A stretch of 64,000 nt of DNA from Pseudomonadota bacterium (GTDB taxonomy: Bacteria > Pseudomonadota > Alphaproteobacteria > Rhizobiales > Hyphomicrobiaceae): NCBI GenBank assembly GCA_018242295.1, contig JAFECE010000004.1:124001-188000 (forward strand), given 5' to 3'. Below are positions 1 through 7,751 of this stretch, in pieces. Both the position numbers and the translations under genes were made by a program. Below the pieces are notes generated by a model, which was given only the letters and a program-made list of their open reading frames with translations, was not told where the DNA came from and did not search any database. Position 1 is the stretch's first letter. Each line of letters begins with the position of its first letter.

Positions 1-330
1 ATGCGCCCGTTACTTGCTTGCGCCATCAGTGAGCGATGCATAGCTGGATGGTCCGGACGAAACGACGACGATTACGGTCCGCCATGAACCATCCGGCCAG
101 CTCGCACTCAATCTAAACTGCCCAGAGGGTCCTGCAGATGTTTCGGTCATGAGAGCACAAGAGCCGAAAGCAGCAGCTAAGCTCATAATACGTTGGCTGA
201 CGGGCTCCCATCTTCTGAAGGCCGGCGAGAGCCTGCTCGACGACCGACGGCGTCTTCCTCGTCTCGCCGACTGGCAGATGAGACGCTGTCGGCTCATTGG
301 AGCCGACCAACATCCGAATGCGCAGAAGCC

Positions 331-545
331 CAGATCTTTATCAGGAATCGCAATGATGTTGAGCGGTTCTTCAATAAGATCAAACATTGCTCCCCATCGC
401 CACGCGCTATGACAAGCTCGCAACGAACTACCTTGCGATCGTGGGGCTTGCCTCGATCCGCTTATGGCTGCGCGCGTTTATGATTTCACGACCTAGTTCA
501 CCGACGGACCGCCATGCGAACGAGGCTGCGACCAAATCCCTGTAA
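331..545 (+). pseudogene. IS5-family transposase C-terminal remnant, frameshifted
   Basis: Two reading frames together give the conserved end of an IS5-group transposase. The first (331-389) encodes RNDVERFFNKIKH, the second (from about 399) encodes ATRYDKLATNYLAIVGLA followed by SIRLWLRAF. In intact relatives these blocks are contiguous, so a frameshift lies near 390-398. Nothing recognisable as the rest of the transposase or its terminal inverted repeats is visible upstream. This is a dead fragment of an insertion sequence. The family assignment rests on the ERFFNKIK and ATRYDKLA-NYLA motifs known from IS5 elements. Confidence 0.75.
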
Positions 546-870
546 GTCGGCTTCGAAAAGCAAAGTAATCAGAGGCCCTAGAAATTTCAGTCGCCTGCGC
601 TGCCCTCGTCGGAGCACTGTAGCTACCAATCGCAAGTCAGCCCAGAATCGTCTGACGCCGACCCTGTCTCGGCTTCGGGATGACCTCATCAAATCATGGA
701 GCCTGCAACACGCGTGACGCGCGAGTCGTCTCTACCTCTGACCTCATGACGCGCCGTGCGCGAGAGATCTTACCTGAATCTTAGCTTGGTGGACGGCCGC
801 CTGCCGCGGTCAAAGCTTGCGTTACCGAGCATCGCGCCGTAACTGCACCCCGCTCCGAACAAATAAAAAA

Positions 871-900
871 AGGCCCCCTTGATGTGGGGGCTCTTATTTT
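871..900. terminator. terminator-like hairpin
   Basis: GCCCCC at 873-878 pairs with GGGGGC at 886-891 around a 7-nt loop. It is preceded by an A-run (861-871) and followed by TCTTATTTT, so it could stop transcription in either direction. No intact gene abuts it, which suggests it outlived the gene it served. Confidence 0.45.
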
Positions 901-1166
901 GGGCTGACGCCACGATTCCGTCTAGCCGCCGACGGGTCGTTAGGCTCAGGCCCCTGCCAACGAGCGCGCAGTCTTCGCGCGGTGGTTAGGCAGGGAACAG
1001 ACGCACCATGAGAGGGCTGCGTCCACGTCGAATAGCAGGATCGACGGCGGCTAACGCTCGTGAGTCTCAGATAGCATCGTAGCAGCGAAAAGTGAGTGAC
1101 GCCGATTGCTCTGTCCACAGATTACCGCTTCCGGCCCCCATGACGCGCGCGCTACGGCGAAAATCT

Positions 1167-1207
1167 AAGGACCTACAACTTATAGATTAAGGGCCTACAA
1201 CTTATAG
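1167..1207. repeat. two tandem 19-nt repeats, period 22
   Basis: The unit AAGG(A/G)CCTACAACTTATAG occurs at 1167-1185 and again at 1189-1207 with one difference. The period of 22 bp is close to two helical turns, so a protein could bind both copies on one face. It could equally be a relic of mobile DNA. No adjacent gene makes its role clear. Confidence 0.55.
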
Positions 1208-1298
1208 GTTTATTTAATTGGACGTTGTTCATACAATTGCGTACCAGGGCGAGGGGGAGGCGCGACGTATCTGCGAGGGGTCGTCGCACCCAGGAACG

Positions 1299-1336
1299 CA
1301 CCGGCCATGGGCTATGTCCTGTCCCCATGGCCGGTG
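1299..1336. terminator. 13-bp perfect inverted repeat downstream of small gene
   Basis: CACCGGCCATGGG (1299-1311) and CCCATGGCCGGTG (1324-1336) form a perfect 13-bp stem with a 12-nt loop. It sits 30 bp past the stop of the minus-strand gene at 1366-1620. It lacks a T-tract, so it would act as an RNA 3'-end stabiliser or a Rho-assisted stop rather than a classic terminator. Confidence 0.4.
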
Positions 1337-1365
1337 TCGCAATTCCAGGCGTTCGCTACCTTCCG

Positions 1366-1620
1366 TTAAATCGGCTTGTCCTTTCCGACGGCGGCCCGTG
1401 CCTCTTGCAAATTATTGATCAAATGATCGAGTTGCTCGGCGTTGAAGTTGACCCATGCCATATCGACACTGCGAATGAACGTCACCACTGTGACCAAGCC
1501 ATTCGGCTGGACCCTGGTGTAGATGCCGTTCACACCGTCGCGTGCTTGTTCAAGCGCCTTCTCGATGAACTGATCAATCGGTTTTGCGGGCTCACTTGGC
1601 GTTGGTCGATCATCTGTCAC
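1366..1620 (-). CDS. small conserved hypothetical protein
   Basis: An 84-residue soluble acidic protein with no signal peptide or membrane segment. The centre, around VDMAWVNFNAEQLDHLINNL, is amphipathic and helical and looks conserved, but I do not recognise a domain. I chose the GTG at 1620 because GGGGAG stands about 5 nt upstream; the frame stays open further 5' but runs towards the SRAP scrap. It lies between that scrap and a strong hairpin. Function unknown; it could be a small regulatory or adaptor protein. Confidence 0.55.
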   Translation of the reverse strand: MTDDRPTPSEPAKPIDQFIEKALEQARDGVNGIYTRVQPNGLVTVVTFIRSVDMAWVNFNAEQLDHLINNLQEARAAVGKDKPI

Positions 1621-1639
1621 GCTGGTCTCCCCATCGCAT

Positions 1640-1801
1640 TCAAACCGCGAGCAGATCCATCTTGTCAAATCCTGACTGAACGATCCGCATCGCGGCAGGA
1701 TAATAACTTCGCGCCAGCGCAAAAGCCTCCGCCGGTGCCCCTGAGAGCCACGTCTCGAAGTCGGCTGCCTCGCTCAACAGCACCGGCATGCGTTCGTGGT
1801 T
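1640..1801 (-). pseudogene. C-terminal fragment of an SRAP (YedK/HMCES-type) gene
   Basis: The frame reads HERMPVLLSEAADFETWL, then ALARSYYPAAMRIVQSGFDK. This matches the end of SOS-response-associated peptidase (SRAP) proteins, which crosslink to abasic sites in single-stranded DNA through an N-terminal cysteine. The essential Cys2, Asn and Glu residues lie in the missing upstream part. The sequence 5' of about 1801 in this frame is unrelated and leads directly into the end of kup. The remaining 50 or so residues cannot work alone. This is a truncated relic, consistent with the other decayed genes at this edge. Confidence 0.7.
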
Positions 1802-1893
1802 GAAGTCTTTCTGACGGCTTGATGGATGAAACATCCAAGGTGGAGCAAAGCAGCTTTGCAGCTCTCCATCTCGCACAAATGCGACGTTCGCAA

Positions 1894-3864
1894 TCATATC
1901 GAAACCTGCGCTCCGATTTCGACGACGCGATCGGTCGGAATGTGAAGATATTCCGTGGCACTCTGCGCTTTGCGCGCGAGCGCTATGAATAGCCGTTCCT
2001 GGAACCATGATAGTTCCGAACGTGCAGTTGTGCGGAGCGAGCGCCGGGAAAGAAAGAATGATGTTGCTCCGATTTCGATGCTCAATCCTTTTTTTCGACA
2101 ACTCTCAATTATTTGGGGCACTGAGGGTGTCTGCATGAAGCCATAGCGCGCGGTAACAGCGATGAAGGTATCATTCGATCGGTCAATCTCGACGCGATCT
2201 TGCGCAGAGACGCGGGGAGTATCCTCCGTTTTGATGGCGAGAATGATATTGCGCTCGTGCAGCATGCGATTGTGTTTCAGATTATGCAGAAGGGACGTTG
2301 GCGCGACTGCGACGTTGGTCGTAAAGAAAACGGCCGTGCCGGGCACGCGGTGCGGTGGCTTCGCGATTAATTTGCGTGCCAGCCAGTCTAAATCCGCCGG
2401 CGTATTGTCTCCTGATCGGCGAAGGACGTCGTTGCCTTTGACCCAGGTGTAAATTGCAAAGGACACGCCTCCTGCTAGCGCGAGTGGGAGCCACCCACCA
2501 TCGACGACTTTGGTGATGTTCGCCCCAAAGAACGCGATCTCGACAAGAATAAGCGGGCCGATCAGAGCCGTTGTTCGAAGAGCGCTCCAGCGCCATAGAT
2601 TCCGGATGATGAACCAAGCCATCACTGACGTAAGGATCATCGTGGCCGTTACGGACACACCATATGCGGCTGCCAACCGATCGGAACTTCCAAAGCCAAT
2701 TACAACGAGGATGACGAGGGCCAGGAGGAGCCAATTTACGCGCGGCAGGTAGATCTGTCCTTCGACGTCGTGCGAGGAATGGATAACGTGCAATCTCGGC
2801 AGAAGGCCAAGTTGCACTGCCTGTCGAGTAAGAGAGAACGCACCGGAGACGACGGCTTGACTTGCGATGATTGTGGCCGCTGCAGCTAGCGTGATCATGG
2901 GAAGAATTGCCCAATCGGGAAAGAGTCGAAAAAATGGGTTCTCGATAGCCTTCGGATCAGCAAGCAGGAGCGCTCCCTGGCCGAGATAATTAAATGCGAG
3001 CGAAGGCGCCACCAGCCAAAGCCATGAGATCTGGATAGGTTTCCTGCCGAAGTGCCCGAGGTCGGCATAAAGCGCTTCCGCACCTGTCACAGCCAGAAAC
3101 ACGAGGCCCATCACCGTCAGGCCTGTGGTCCCGTGTGTGGCAATGAATATCAATCCGGCTAACGGATTGAGTGCCGCAAGCACATCTGGCTTTTCTACCA
3201 GACGAAAGAACCCGCCGAGAGCGATTGCGATGAACCAAATGACCATCACGGGTCCAAATAAGCTCGCCACGCGCGCGGTGCCGCGTGCTTGCAAAACGAA
3301 CAGTCCAACAAGACAAACCAGTGATAACGGCAAAACGAACCAGTGAAGGGACGGAGAAACGAGTTCCAAGCCTTCGATTGCGGAGAGCACAGAAATGGCC
3401 GGCGTGATAACGGCATCGCCGTAAAAGAACGAAGCGCCAGCGATGCCGAGGCAAAGCAATAACGGAGCTGTCTTGGCCGAAATTGATTGGCCAAGTGCCA
3501 TTAGTGCGAACGTTCCCCCCTCGCCCTTGTTATCGATACGAAGAAGGATACAGACGTACTTGACCGTCACAATAAGCGTTAGCGTCCAAAGGATGAGAGA
3601 TATGACGCCGATAACAGTAGACTGATCTAAAATGCCTCCGGATTGGGCGGCCTTCGCTGCTTCGCGCAATGAATAGAGAGGGCTCGTGCCAATGTCGCCG
3701 AATACGACGCCAAGAGATCCGAAAATAAGAGGCCAGAATTTTGCGACAGGGGTGGCTTGCTGATTACTCTCGGGCGCACCACTGGCTGCCACGGGAAACA
3801 ATCTTGAATGTCTGCTGGGAACTTTGTTAACGGCCACGCGCGTTTCATAGGACATTTGCGACAT
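1894..3864 (-). CDS. kup: potassium uptake protein Kup
   Basis: A 656-residue inner-membrane K+/H+ symporter of the KUP/HAK/KT family, used for K+ uptake particularly at low pH. The family signature GVVFGDIGTSPLYS appears near residue 50, followed by about twelve hydrophobic helices (to roughly residue 460) and a cytoplasmic tail of about 190 residues, the usual length. The ATG at 3864 is preceded by AGGAG at a good distance; an in-frame start 81 bp further out lacks this. It stands alone, flanked by decayed genes. Its intact frame amid relics suggests it is selected. Ion specificity is inferred from the family. Confidence 0.93.
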   Translation of the reverse strand: MSQMSYETRVAVNKVPSRHSRLFPVAASGAPESNQQATPVAKFWPLIFGSLGVVFGDIGTSPLYSLREAAKAAQSGGILDQSTVIGVISLILWTLTLIVTVKYVCILLRIDNKGEGGTFALMALGQSISAKTAPLLLCLGIAGASFFYGDAVITPAISVLSAIEGLELVSPSLHWFVLPLSLVCLVGLFVLQARGTARVASLFGPVMVIWFIAIALGGFFRLVEKPDVLAALNPLAGLIFIATHGTTGLTVMGLVFLAVTGAEALYADLGHFGRKPIQISWLWLVAPSLAFNYLGQGALLLADPKAIENPFFRLFPDWAILPMITLAAAATIIASQAVVSGAFSLTRQAVQLGLLPRLHVIHSSHDVEGQIYLPRVNWLLLALVILVVIGFGSSDRLAAAYGVSVTATMILTSVMAWFIIRNLWRWSALRTTALIGPLILVEIAFFGANITKVVDGGWLPLALAGGVSFAIYTWVKGNDVLRRSGDNTPADLDWLARKLIAKPPHRVPGTAVFFTTNVAVAPTSLLHNLKHNRMLHERNIILAIKTEDTPRVSAQDRVEIDRSNDTFIAVTARYGFMQTPSVPQIIESCRKKGLSIEIGATSFFLSRRSLRTTARSELSWFQERLFIALARKAQSATEYLHIPTDRVVEIGAQVSI

Positions 3865-4164
3865 GTGCAATGGCTCCTGAACAAACGAGCGTTGTCGCTC
3901 GAGAGCGAAGGTCAATAGGCAAAAAACGCGCGCGGCGGGTGGCAAATGCGGGGATTGTGCAAACCAAGCACGTTACCTTTCTTCGCATAGAAAGTAGATC
4001 GGGAAGACCGCTTGAAGCGCGACGCATTCAGCGCGAAACAACCCCGATTCACATCAACGCCCTGCCGTGCGTTTGACCGCAGGTCCAATTCGACGGCTGG
4101 CGCGCCCAGATCCACGTCGACGCAATTGCTGGGATTTTTCCCCGCACTGCGAGCCTTTCCTTAC

Positions 4165-4401
4165 TCAGGCGGCGGCTAAAAAGGCGATATAAAGAGGCTC
4201 ATGGTCCAGCTTCTGGTTGTCAGAAGCCGCATGCACGATGCGATATTGGTACGGCAAGCCCGCACAGTAGTGTTGGCCCGCCTGCTCCGCCGCTTCAAAC
4301 GACTCGAAGGCGCCCTGGATCACTTCGTTGCCGCCACCGAAGCATCCCTCGTCGTCGCCACGACAGGATTCACACCAAACGACCACGCGAAATTTTTCCA
4401 T
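4165..4401 (-). CDS. small hypothetical protein
   Basis: A 78-residue protein beginning MEKFRVVVWCESC. It has three cysteines near the N-terminus (in CESC and GCF) and an aromatic, tyrosine-rich second half (QYRIVH). Two ATGs are adjacent (4404 and 4401); the second is 6 nt from GAGG, so it is preferred. The C-E-S-C spacing could hold a metal, but with no second CxxC-like pair this is only a suggestion. No family recognised. It precedes kup on the same strand by about 300 bp, too far for an obvious operon. Confidence 0.5.
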   Translation of the reverse strand: MEKFRVVVWCESCRGDDEGCFGGGNEVIQGAFESFEAAEQAGQHYCAGLPYQYRIVHAASDNQKLDHEPLYIAFLAAA

Positions 4402-4450
4402 CATACACCTCGTGAAACGCTTCGCTGAGTATGGGCGTGCGAAAGACGAC

Positions 4451-4657
4451 CTAGATCTTTGCGAACCTTCCTGCTGGCTGGCAGGTTGCCCGAATGATGT
4501 AATAATTGGGATGGGTGCTTACCCATTTCGCGCCCTCGAACTGAGAGGCCATCATGCAAGCGATCATCGACGTGTTCTCGTCGAGTCGGATGGGTTGAAG
4601 CTCATGACAGTTGGCGCCTTGAACGATCGAGCAGACCGTGAAGACCAATTCGAGCAC
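4451..4657 (-). CDS. small conserved Rhizobiales-type hypothetical protein
   Basis: A 68-residue protein with the pattern LELVFTVC, QGANCHEL, IACMMASQ, AKWVSTHPNYYI and RATCQP. Spaced cysteines and an AKW-x3-HP-x4-I motif recur in short uncharacterised Rhizobiales proteins that I recognise by pattern only. The start appears to be a GTG at 4657 with a purine-rich AAGGGA about 13 nt upstream, a weak arrangement. The N-terminal hydrophobic run is short, so export is uncertain. Function unknown. Confidence 0.5.
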   Translation of the reverse strand: MLELVFTVCSIVQGANCHELQPIRLDENTSMIACMMASQFEGAKWVSTHPNYYIIRATCQPAGRFAKI

Positions 4658-4815
4658 GATGTAGGGGTTCCCTTCTTTATGTTCTCTGTGCCTTCAGTAT
4701 GCTTTGTCTACAGTTGAGTTGTATCCCCAATCTATGGGGAGATTCCATACGAGAAGCCAACGCAAATTACCCAGCGTACTGCGTAAAAACCCTCTATCCG
4801 CCCCGTGGCGCGCCT

Positions 4816-4967
4816 ATGCCTGTGAAAAGCCAGCCCTCAGGTGAGAAGTGGCTTCATGAGGTTAAGTTAAACGTCTTGGCGTGCTACACCCGAACAAGGG
4901 TGAAGCCACAATCTACAGCCGCAATGGCGTGGACCTGACCAAGCGCTTCCACGTTTGGCCATCGTAA
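4816..4967 (+). pseudogene. N-terminal remnant of ATP-dependent DNA ligase, frameshifted
   Basis: The first frame reads PSGEKWLHEVKL, the block just before the catalytic lysine (the usual KxDGxR motif) of LigD/LigC-type ATP-dependent ligases. After a shift near 4885 the other frame reads NKGEATIYSRNGVDLTKRF, the block that normally follows it in these enzymes. The K-x-D-G motif itself is destroyed and the frame stops at 4967. Most of the ligase is absent. Together with the SRAP scrap this suggests a lost DNA repair cluster (LigD-type end joining often travels with SRAP in Rhizobiales), which is inference. Confidence 0.72.
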
Positions 4968-4986
4968 CCCCTCGTCCGTACCTCAT

Positions 4987-5412
4987 TCATTTGCCGTGAT
5001 GCAGGCAGTGCTCGTGATGCGAAAGTACGTCGATGACCCGGCAGTCGGAGATCCGTCCGCACGCGCATTCGGCAAGCATGCGTTGAACTTCGCGCTCAAG
5101 CGCCCGAAGGCGCGTTATGCGGCTTTTGATTTCGGAAAGATGGCGACGGGCGATGGCGTCGGCAGCCTTGCAGGATCGCTCGGGCTGATCTGACAGATCA
5201 AGAAGTTGGCGAATGGCGTCGACCTCGAACCCAAGCTCCCGCGCATGCCGAATGAAACGCAGGCGATTGACGGCCTCGGGTCCATAATGGCGCCTGTTGG
5301 CCTCGGTCCGCGACGGTTGTGGCATCAAACCAACGCTCTCGTAGTAGCGGATGGTGGGCACCTTCACGCCGGTCTCGCGCGACAGAACGCCGATGGCGAC
5401 TTCTTTGCTCAT
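4987..5412 (-). CDS. MerR-family metal-responsive regulator
   Basis: A 141-residue one-component regulator. The N-terminus (IGVLSRETGVKVPTIRYYE, residues 7-25) is the MerR winged helix. A dimerisation helix follows, and the C-terminus carries CACGRISDCRVIDVL then HHEHCLHHGK. A cysteine in the metal loop plus a Cys/His-rich tail is typical of the CadR/PbrR/ZntR branch, which senses divalent soft metals. It diverges from a cation-efflux gene, with a MerR-type dyad between them, so its target is almost certainly that gene. Which metal (Zn, Cd, Pb or Co) cannot be decided here. Confidence 0.88.
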   Translation of the reverse strand: MSKEVAIGVLSRETGVKVPTIRYYESVGLMPQPSRTEANRRHYGPEAVNRLRFIRHARELGFEVDAIRQLLDLSDQPERSCKAADAIARRHLSEIKSRITRLRALEREVQRMLAECACGRISDCRVIDVLSHHEHCLHHGK

Positions 5413-5419
5413 AAACCCC

Positions 5420-5450
5420 TTGCTCCTCTAGTCGCTAGAGATTGTACGCA
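5420..5450 (+). promoter_or_regulatory. MerR-type promoter and operator
   Basis: A -35-like TTGCTC (5420-5425) and a -10-like TACGCA (5445-5450) are separated by 19 bp, longer than the usual 17 and the hallmark of promoters that MerR proteins activate by untwisting. Between them lies a perfect dyad, CTCTAG-TCG-CTAGAG (5426-5440). It faces the cation-efflux gene, whose ATG is at 5484; merR starts 8 bp away on the other strand, so the site probably also represses merR. Confidence 0.75.
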
Positions 5451-5483
5451 GAGACCGCTGAGAGCAAAAGGACGATTTATTTC

Positions 5484-6137
5484 ATGAGCGCTTCCTGCCA
5501 ATCCACGGGCTGCGGCTGCGGCAGCAATCCCCGCTTTGATGGTCTCGATCCGCGTTACAAGCGGGTGCTGTGGACTGTGATTGCCCTTAACGCGGCAATG
5601 TTTGCGGTCGAAATGGTGGCCGGTCAGCTTGCGGGCTCTCAGGCGCTTCAGGCAGATGCGCTGGATTTCCTCGGCGACACCCTCACATACGGCATCAGCC
5701 TTGCGGTCATCGGCCGATCCCTCGAAGTGAGGTCGCGCGCTGCGCTGCTCAAGGGAGCCAGCCTGTCGCTCATGGGAATATGGGTGCTCGGCAGTACCGC
5801 TTATCACGTACTGGTTCTGGGATTGCCGCGCGCCGAAATCATGGGCGGTATTGCATTGCTGGCGTTGGCGACGAACCTCGCGAGTGTGCTTTTGCTGCTA
5901 CGCTACAAAGACGGCGACGCCAATGTCCGCTCCGTCTGGCTCTGCTCGCGCAATGATGCCATCGGCAACGTCGCAGTCATGATTGCCGCCCTGGCCGTTT
6001 GGAAAAGCGCAAGCGCGTGGCCGGATCTGATTGTCGCTGCGATTATGGCGGGTGTATTCCTGACGTCATCCACGCAAATTCTCCGCCAGGCATGGCTTGA
6101 ACGACAGGAGGACGCGGCGCCGGTTGCGGATCGCTGA
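5484..6137 (+). CDS. cation diffusion facilitator (divalent metal efflux)
   Basis: A 217-residue inner-membrane CDF-type transporter predicted to export a divalent metal in exchange for protons. The N-terminus is a cysteine-rich metal-binding-like tail (CQSTGCGCGS). Helix 2 holds the metal site as ADALDFLGD and helix 5 has SRNDAIGN; where many CDF proteins have a histidine these sites use Asp and Asn, a variant seen in the CzrB-like group. The usual cytoplasmic C-terminal domain is missing, so it is a short form. ATG 5484 follows AAGGA at a somewhat long spacing. Divergent control by the neighbouring MerR protein is likely. Confidence 0.85.
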   Translation: MSASCQSTGCGCGSNPRFDGLDPRYKRVLWTVIALNAAMFAVEMVAGQLAGSQALQADALDFLGDTLTYGISLAVIGRSLEVRSRAALLKGASLSLMGIWVLGSTAYHVLVLGLPRAEIMGGIALLALATNLASVLLLLRYKDGDANVRSVWLCSRNDAIGNVAVMIAALAVWKSASAWPDLIVAAIMAGVFLTSSTQILRQAWLERQEDAAPVADR

Positions 6138-6168
6138 AAGGTCGGTTCAAGACCTCACGGAGGCGATA

Positions 6169-6954
6169 GTGAGAATTCGAGTTTTCGGTTGTCTCGGCAT
6201 CGGAGCGTTAGCGGCTGTAACTCAGGTAGTGGCAGCCGAAATACCGCTTCGGCAAATCGTTGTAGCCTTGTTCGCGGCGAAACCCGACCATCCGCTCGAT
6301 TACACCGGGAAGGACCTTTCATTTCTTGACTTGAGCGGTATCGATTTCAAAAGATCCAATCTCAGCGGCGCAAATCTTCTGGGCGATGACTTGACCGGGG
6401 CCAACCTGTCGTTCGTCAACCTTGCCGGTGCGAAGCTCGATCGGACGTCCCTGGCGCGGGCAAATTTCTCACATGCGAACCTCTCTGGAGCGACTTTGTT
6501 CGATGCGGTGGGCTCCCTCAACTTCGAAGCTCCGGCAAACCAGGCGCCAATCTTCGCGGGGGCCAATCTCTCGGGTGCTCGAATCTTCGCCCGCCTCAGC
6601 CGCGCGGATTTCAGCAGGGCGAACCTGTCCGGCGCGCGCCTCGGCACCGAGCGCAATCAATTCAAGATGCCGAAGCAGACCGATCTATCGGGCGCATTGC
6701 TCGCGGAAGCGAATTTAGAATCGGCCGACTTCACCGGCGCCAACCTGATCTTTGCCGACATGCGAAGAGCCAATTTGACGGGCGCCGTTCTTTCCTATGC
6801 TGACTTGTCTAATGCCACTCTCAGTGGTGCCGAACTGGCGGGGGCGGATTTCACTGGCGCCAACATCTACGGAACGATCTTCACCGATGCGAAGAACGTC
6901 TCAGAGGCTAAGGGCCTGGATCGGGCAAGAAACCGCGACAAAGCAGTTTTTTGA
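6169..6954 (+). CDS. secreted pentapeptide-repeat protein
   Basis: A 261-residue protein with a signal peptide (hydrophobic stretch ending VVAAEIP) and many A(D/N)LxG repeats from about residue 50 to the end (for example LSGANLLGDDLTGANL). Such repeats fold into a right-handed four-sided beta helix. I chose GTG 6169 because GGAGG lies 5 nt upstream and it begins exactly at a signal peptide; an earlier in-frame ATG inside the previous gene gives a charged, non-secretory start. One insert interrupts the repeats near FEAPANQAP. The start is 31 bp after the efflux gene, so the two may be cotranscribed. Cytoplasmic DNA-mimic functions are unlikely if it is exported. Confidence 0.85.
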   Translation: MRIRVFGCLGIGALAAVTQVVAAEIPLRQIVVALFAAKPDHPLDYTGKDLSFLDLSGIDFKRSNLSGANLLGDDLTGANLSFVNLAGAKLDRTSLARANFSHANLSGATLFDAVGSLNFEAPANQAPIFAGANLSGARIFARLSRADFSRANLSGARLGTERNQFKMPKQTDLSGALLAEANLESADFTGANLIFADMRRANLTGAVLSYADLSNATLSGAELAGADFTGANIYGTIFTDAKNVSEAKGLDRARNRDKAVF

Positions 6955-7137
6955 TCAACGTCGTCCCCAGTCGGGACTTCCGTTACTGACCCAAAGCCGA
7001 CGATCGCTACCTAATGCCTCTTCGCTGGCTCAGTAGTCAGTAAGGCCGCCACCATCGTCCCGTAGAATTTGCGACATTCGCGACTGGCCTGAGAAAAGCC
7101 GGCCTTCCCGAACGAGGACAAGACCGATTACGGCTTC

Positions 7138-7710
7138 TCAAATTCCGCTTCTTTGGGAATCCACGTTGTCCCCTGTCGGGCTATCGAGTCTCAGGCGAGC
7201 CATGGAGTAGACCGGCAGCAGAGTATCGCCACGACGCGCAAAACACTCGTGCCGGCCATCGATTTCGAATCCAAATTTTCTATAGAGTGAAATCGCGTGG
7301 GAGTTGTCACAAAATGTGAGCAGTTGAACGCGTCGGAGGCCAAGCAAGATATCTGCAGTCGAAAGCAATACGGACATCATTAAGGTGCCGATCCGACGGC
7401 GATGAAAATCATCGTGGATGAAAAGGACCAGGGTGCCGACGTGGCTTTGGTTCCCAGCGCCGAGGTAAAGGCCACCCATCCCGATCGCGCGATCCCCCAC
7501 TGTTGCCACCGTATCGAAATGCCCATCGAGGCTATCAAGCCAGGCCTGCAGCTCCGCAGCAGAAGCGAAGGGCTCGAGAACTGCGCCCTGCCGGCATAAC
7601 GGCTGGCGGAACATGTTCCATAGATCTTCCGCATCGCGCTTTTCTCTGAGCCGAAGCGAAAGCCCACCGGTCAAGACTTTTGCTGAGATCTGCGCTTGCG
7701 AGAGTCGCAT
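7138..7710 (-). CDS. GNAT-family N-acetyltransferase
   Basis: A 190-residue GNAT protein that would transfer acetyl from acetyl-CoA to an amine. The acetyl-CoA loop is HRRRIGTLMMSVLL (residues about 105-118) and the fold closes with the typical SLYRKFGFEIDGR. The substrate is not evident. It starts 41 bp after the arginine methyltransferase gene on the same strand, so both may be one transcript. No strong Shine-Dalgarno is seen at the ATG. A toxin-type GNAT is unlikely since no small antitoxin gene adjoins. Confidence 0.8.
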   Translation of the reverse strand: MRLSQAQISAKVLTGGLSLRLREKRDAEDLWNMFRQPLCRQGAVLEPFASAAELQAWLDSLDGHFDTVATVGDRAIGMGGLYLGAGNQSHVGTLVLFIHDDFHRRRIGTLMMSVLLSTADILLGLRRVQLLTFCDNSHAISLYRKFGFEIDGRHECFARRGDTLLPVYSMARLRLDSPTGDNVDSQRSGI

Positions 7711-7751
7711 GGGGAATTGTTGCCCGGTCTTTGAGAATTATCGCAGCACGC

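Larger units (their letters stand above)
546..1298. other. gene-poor stretch
   Basis: No open reading frame here resembles a known family or carries a convincing ribosome binding site. The stretch holds one terminator-like hairpin near 872-891 and a pair of short direct repeats near 1167-1207, listed separately. With transposase and repair-gene scraps on both sides, it is probably degraded DNA. Confidence 0.5.

Noticed and set aside
10-423. A 137-codon minus-strand frame at the window start
   Set aside because: It lies over the transposase remnant in antisense and resembles nothing.
3865-4164. Possible riboswitch or leader before kup
   Set aside because: No structure resembling a known K+ or c-di-AMP element could be built from the sequence; the stretch appears ordinary.
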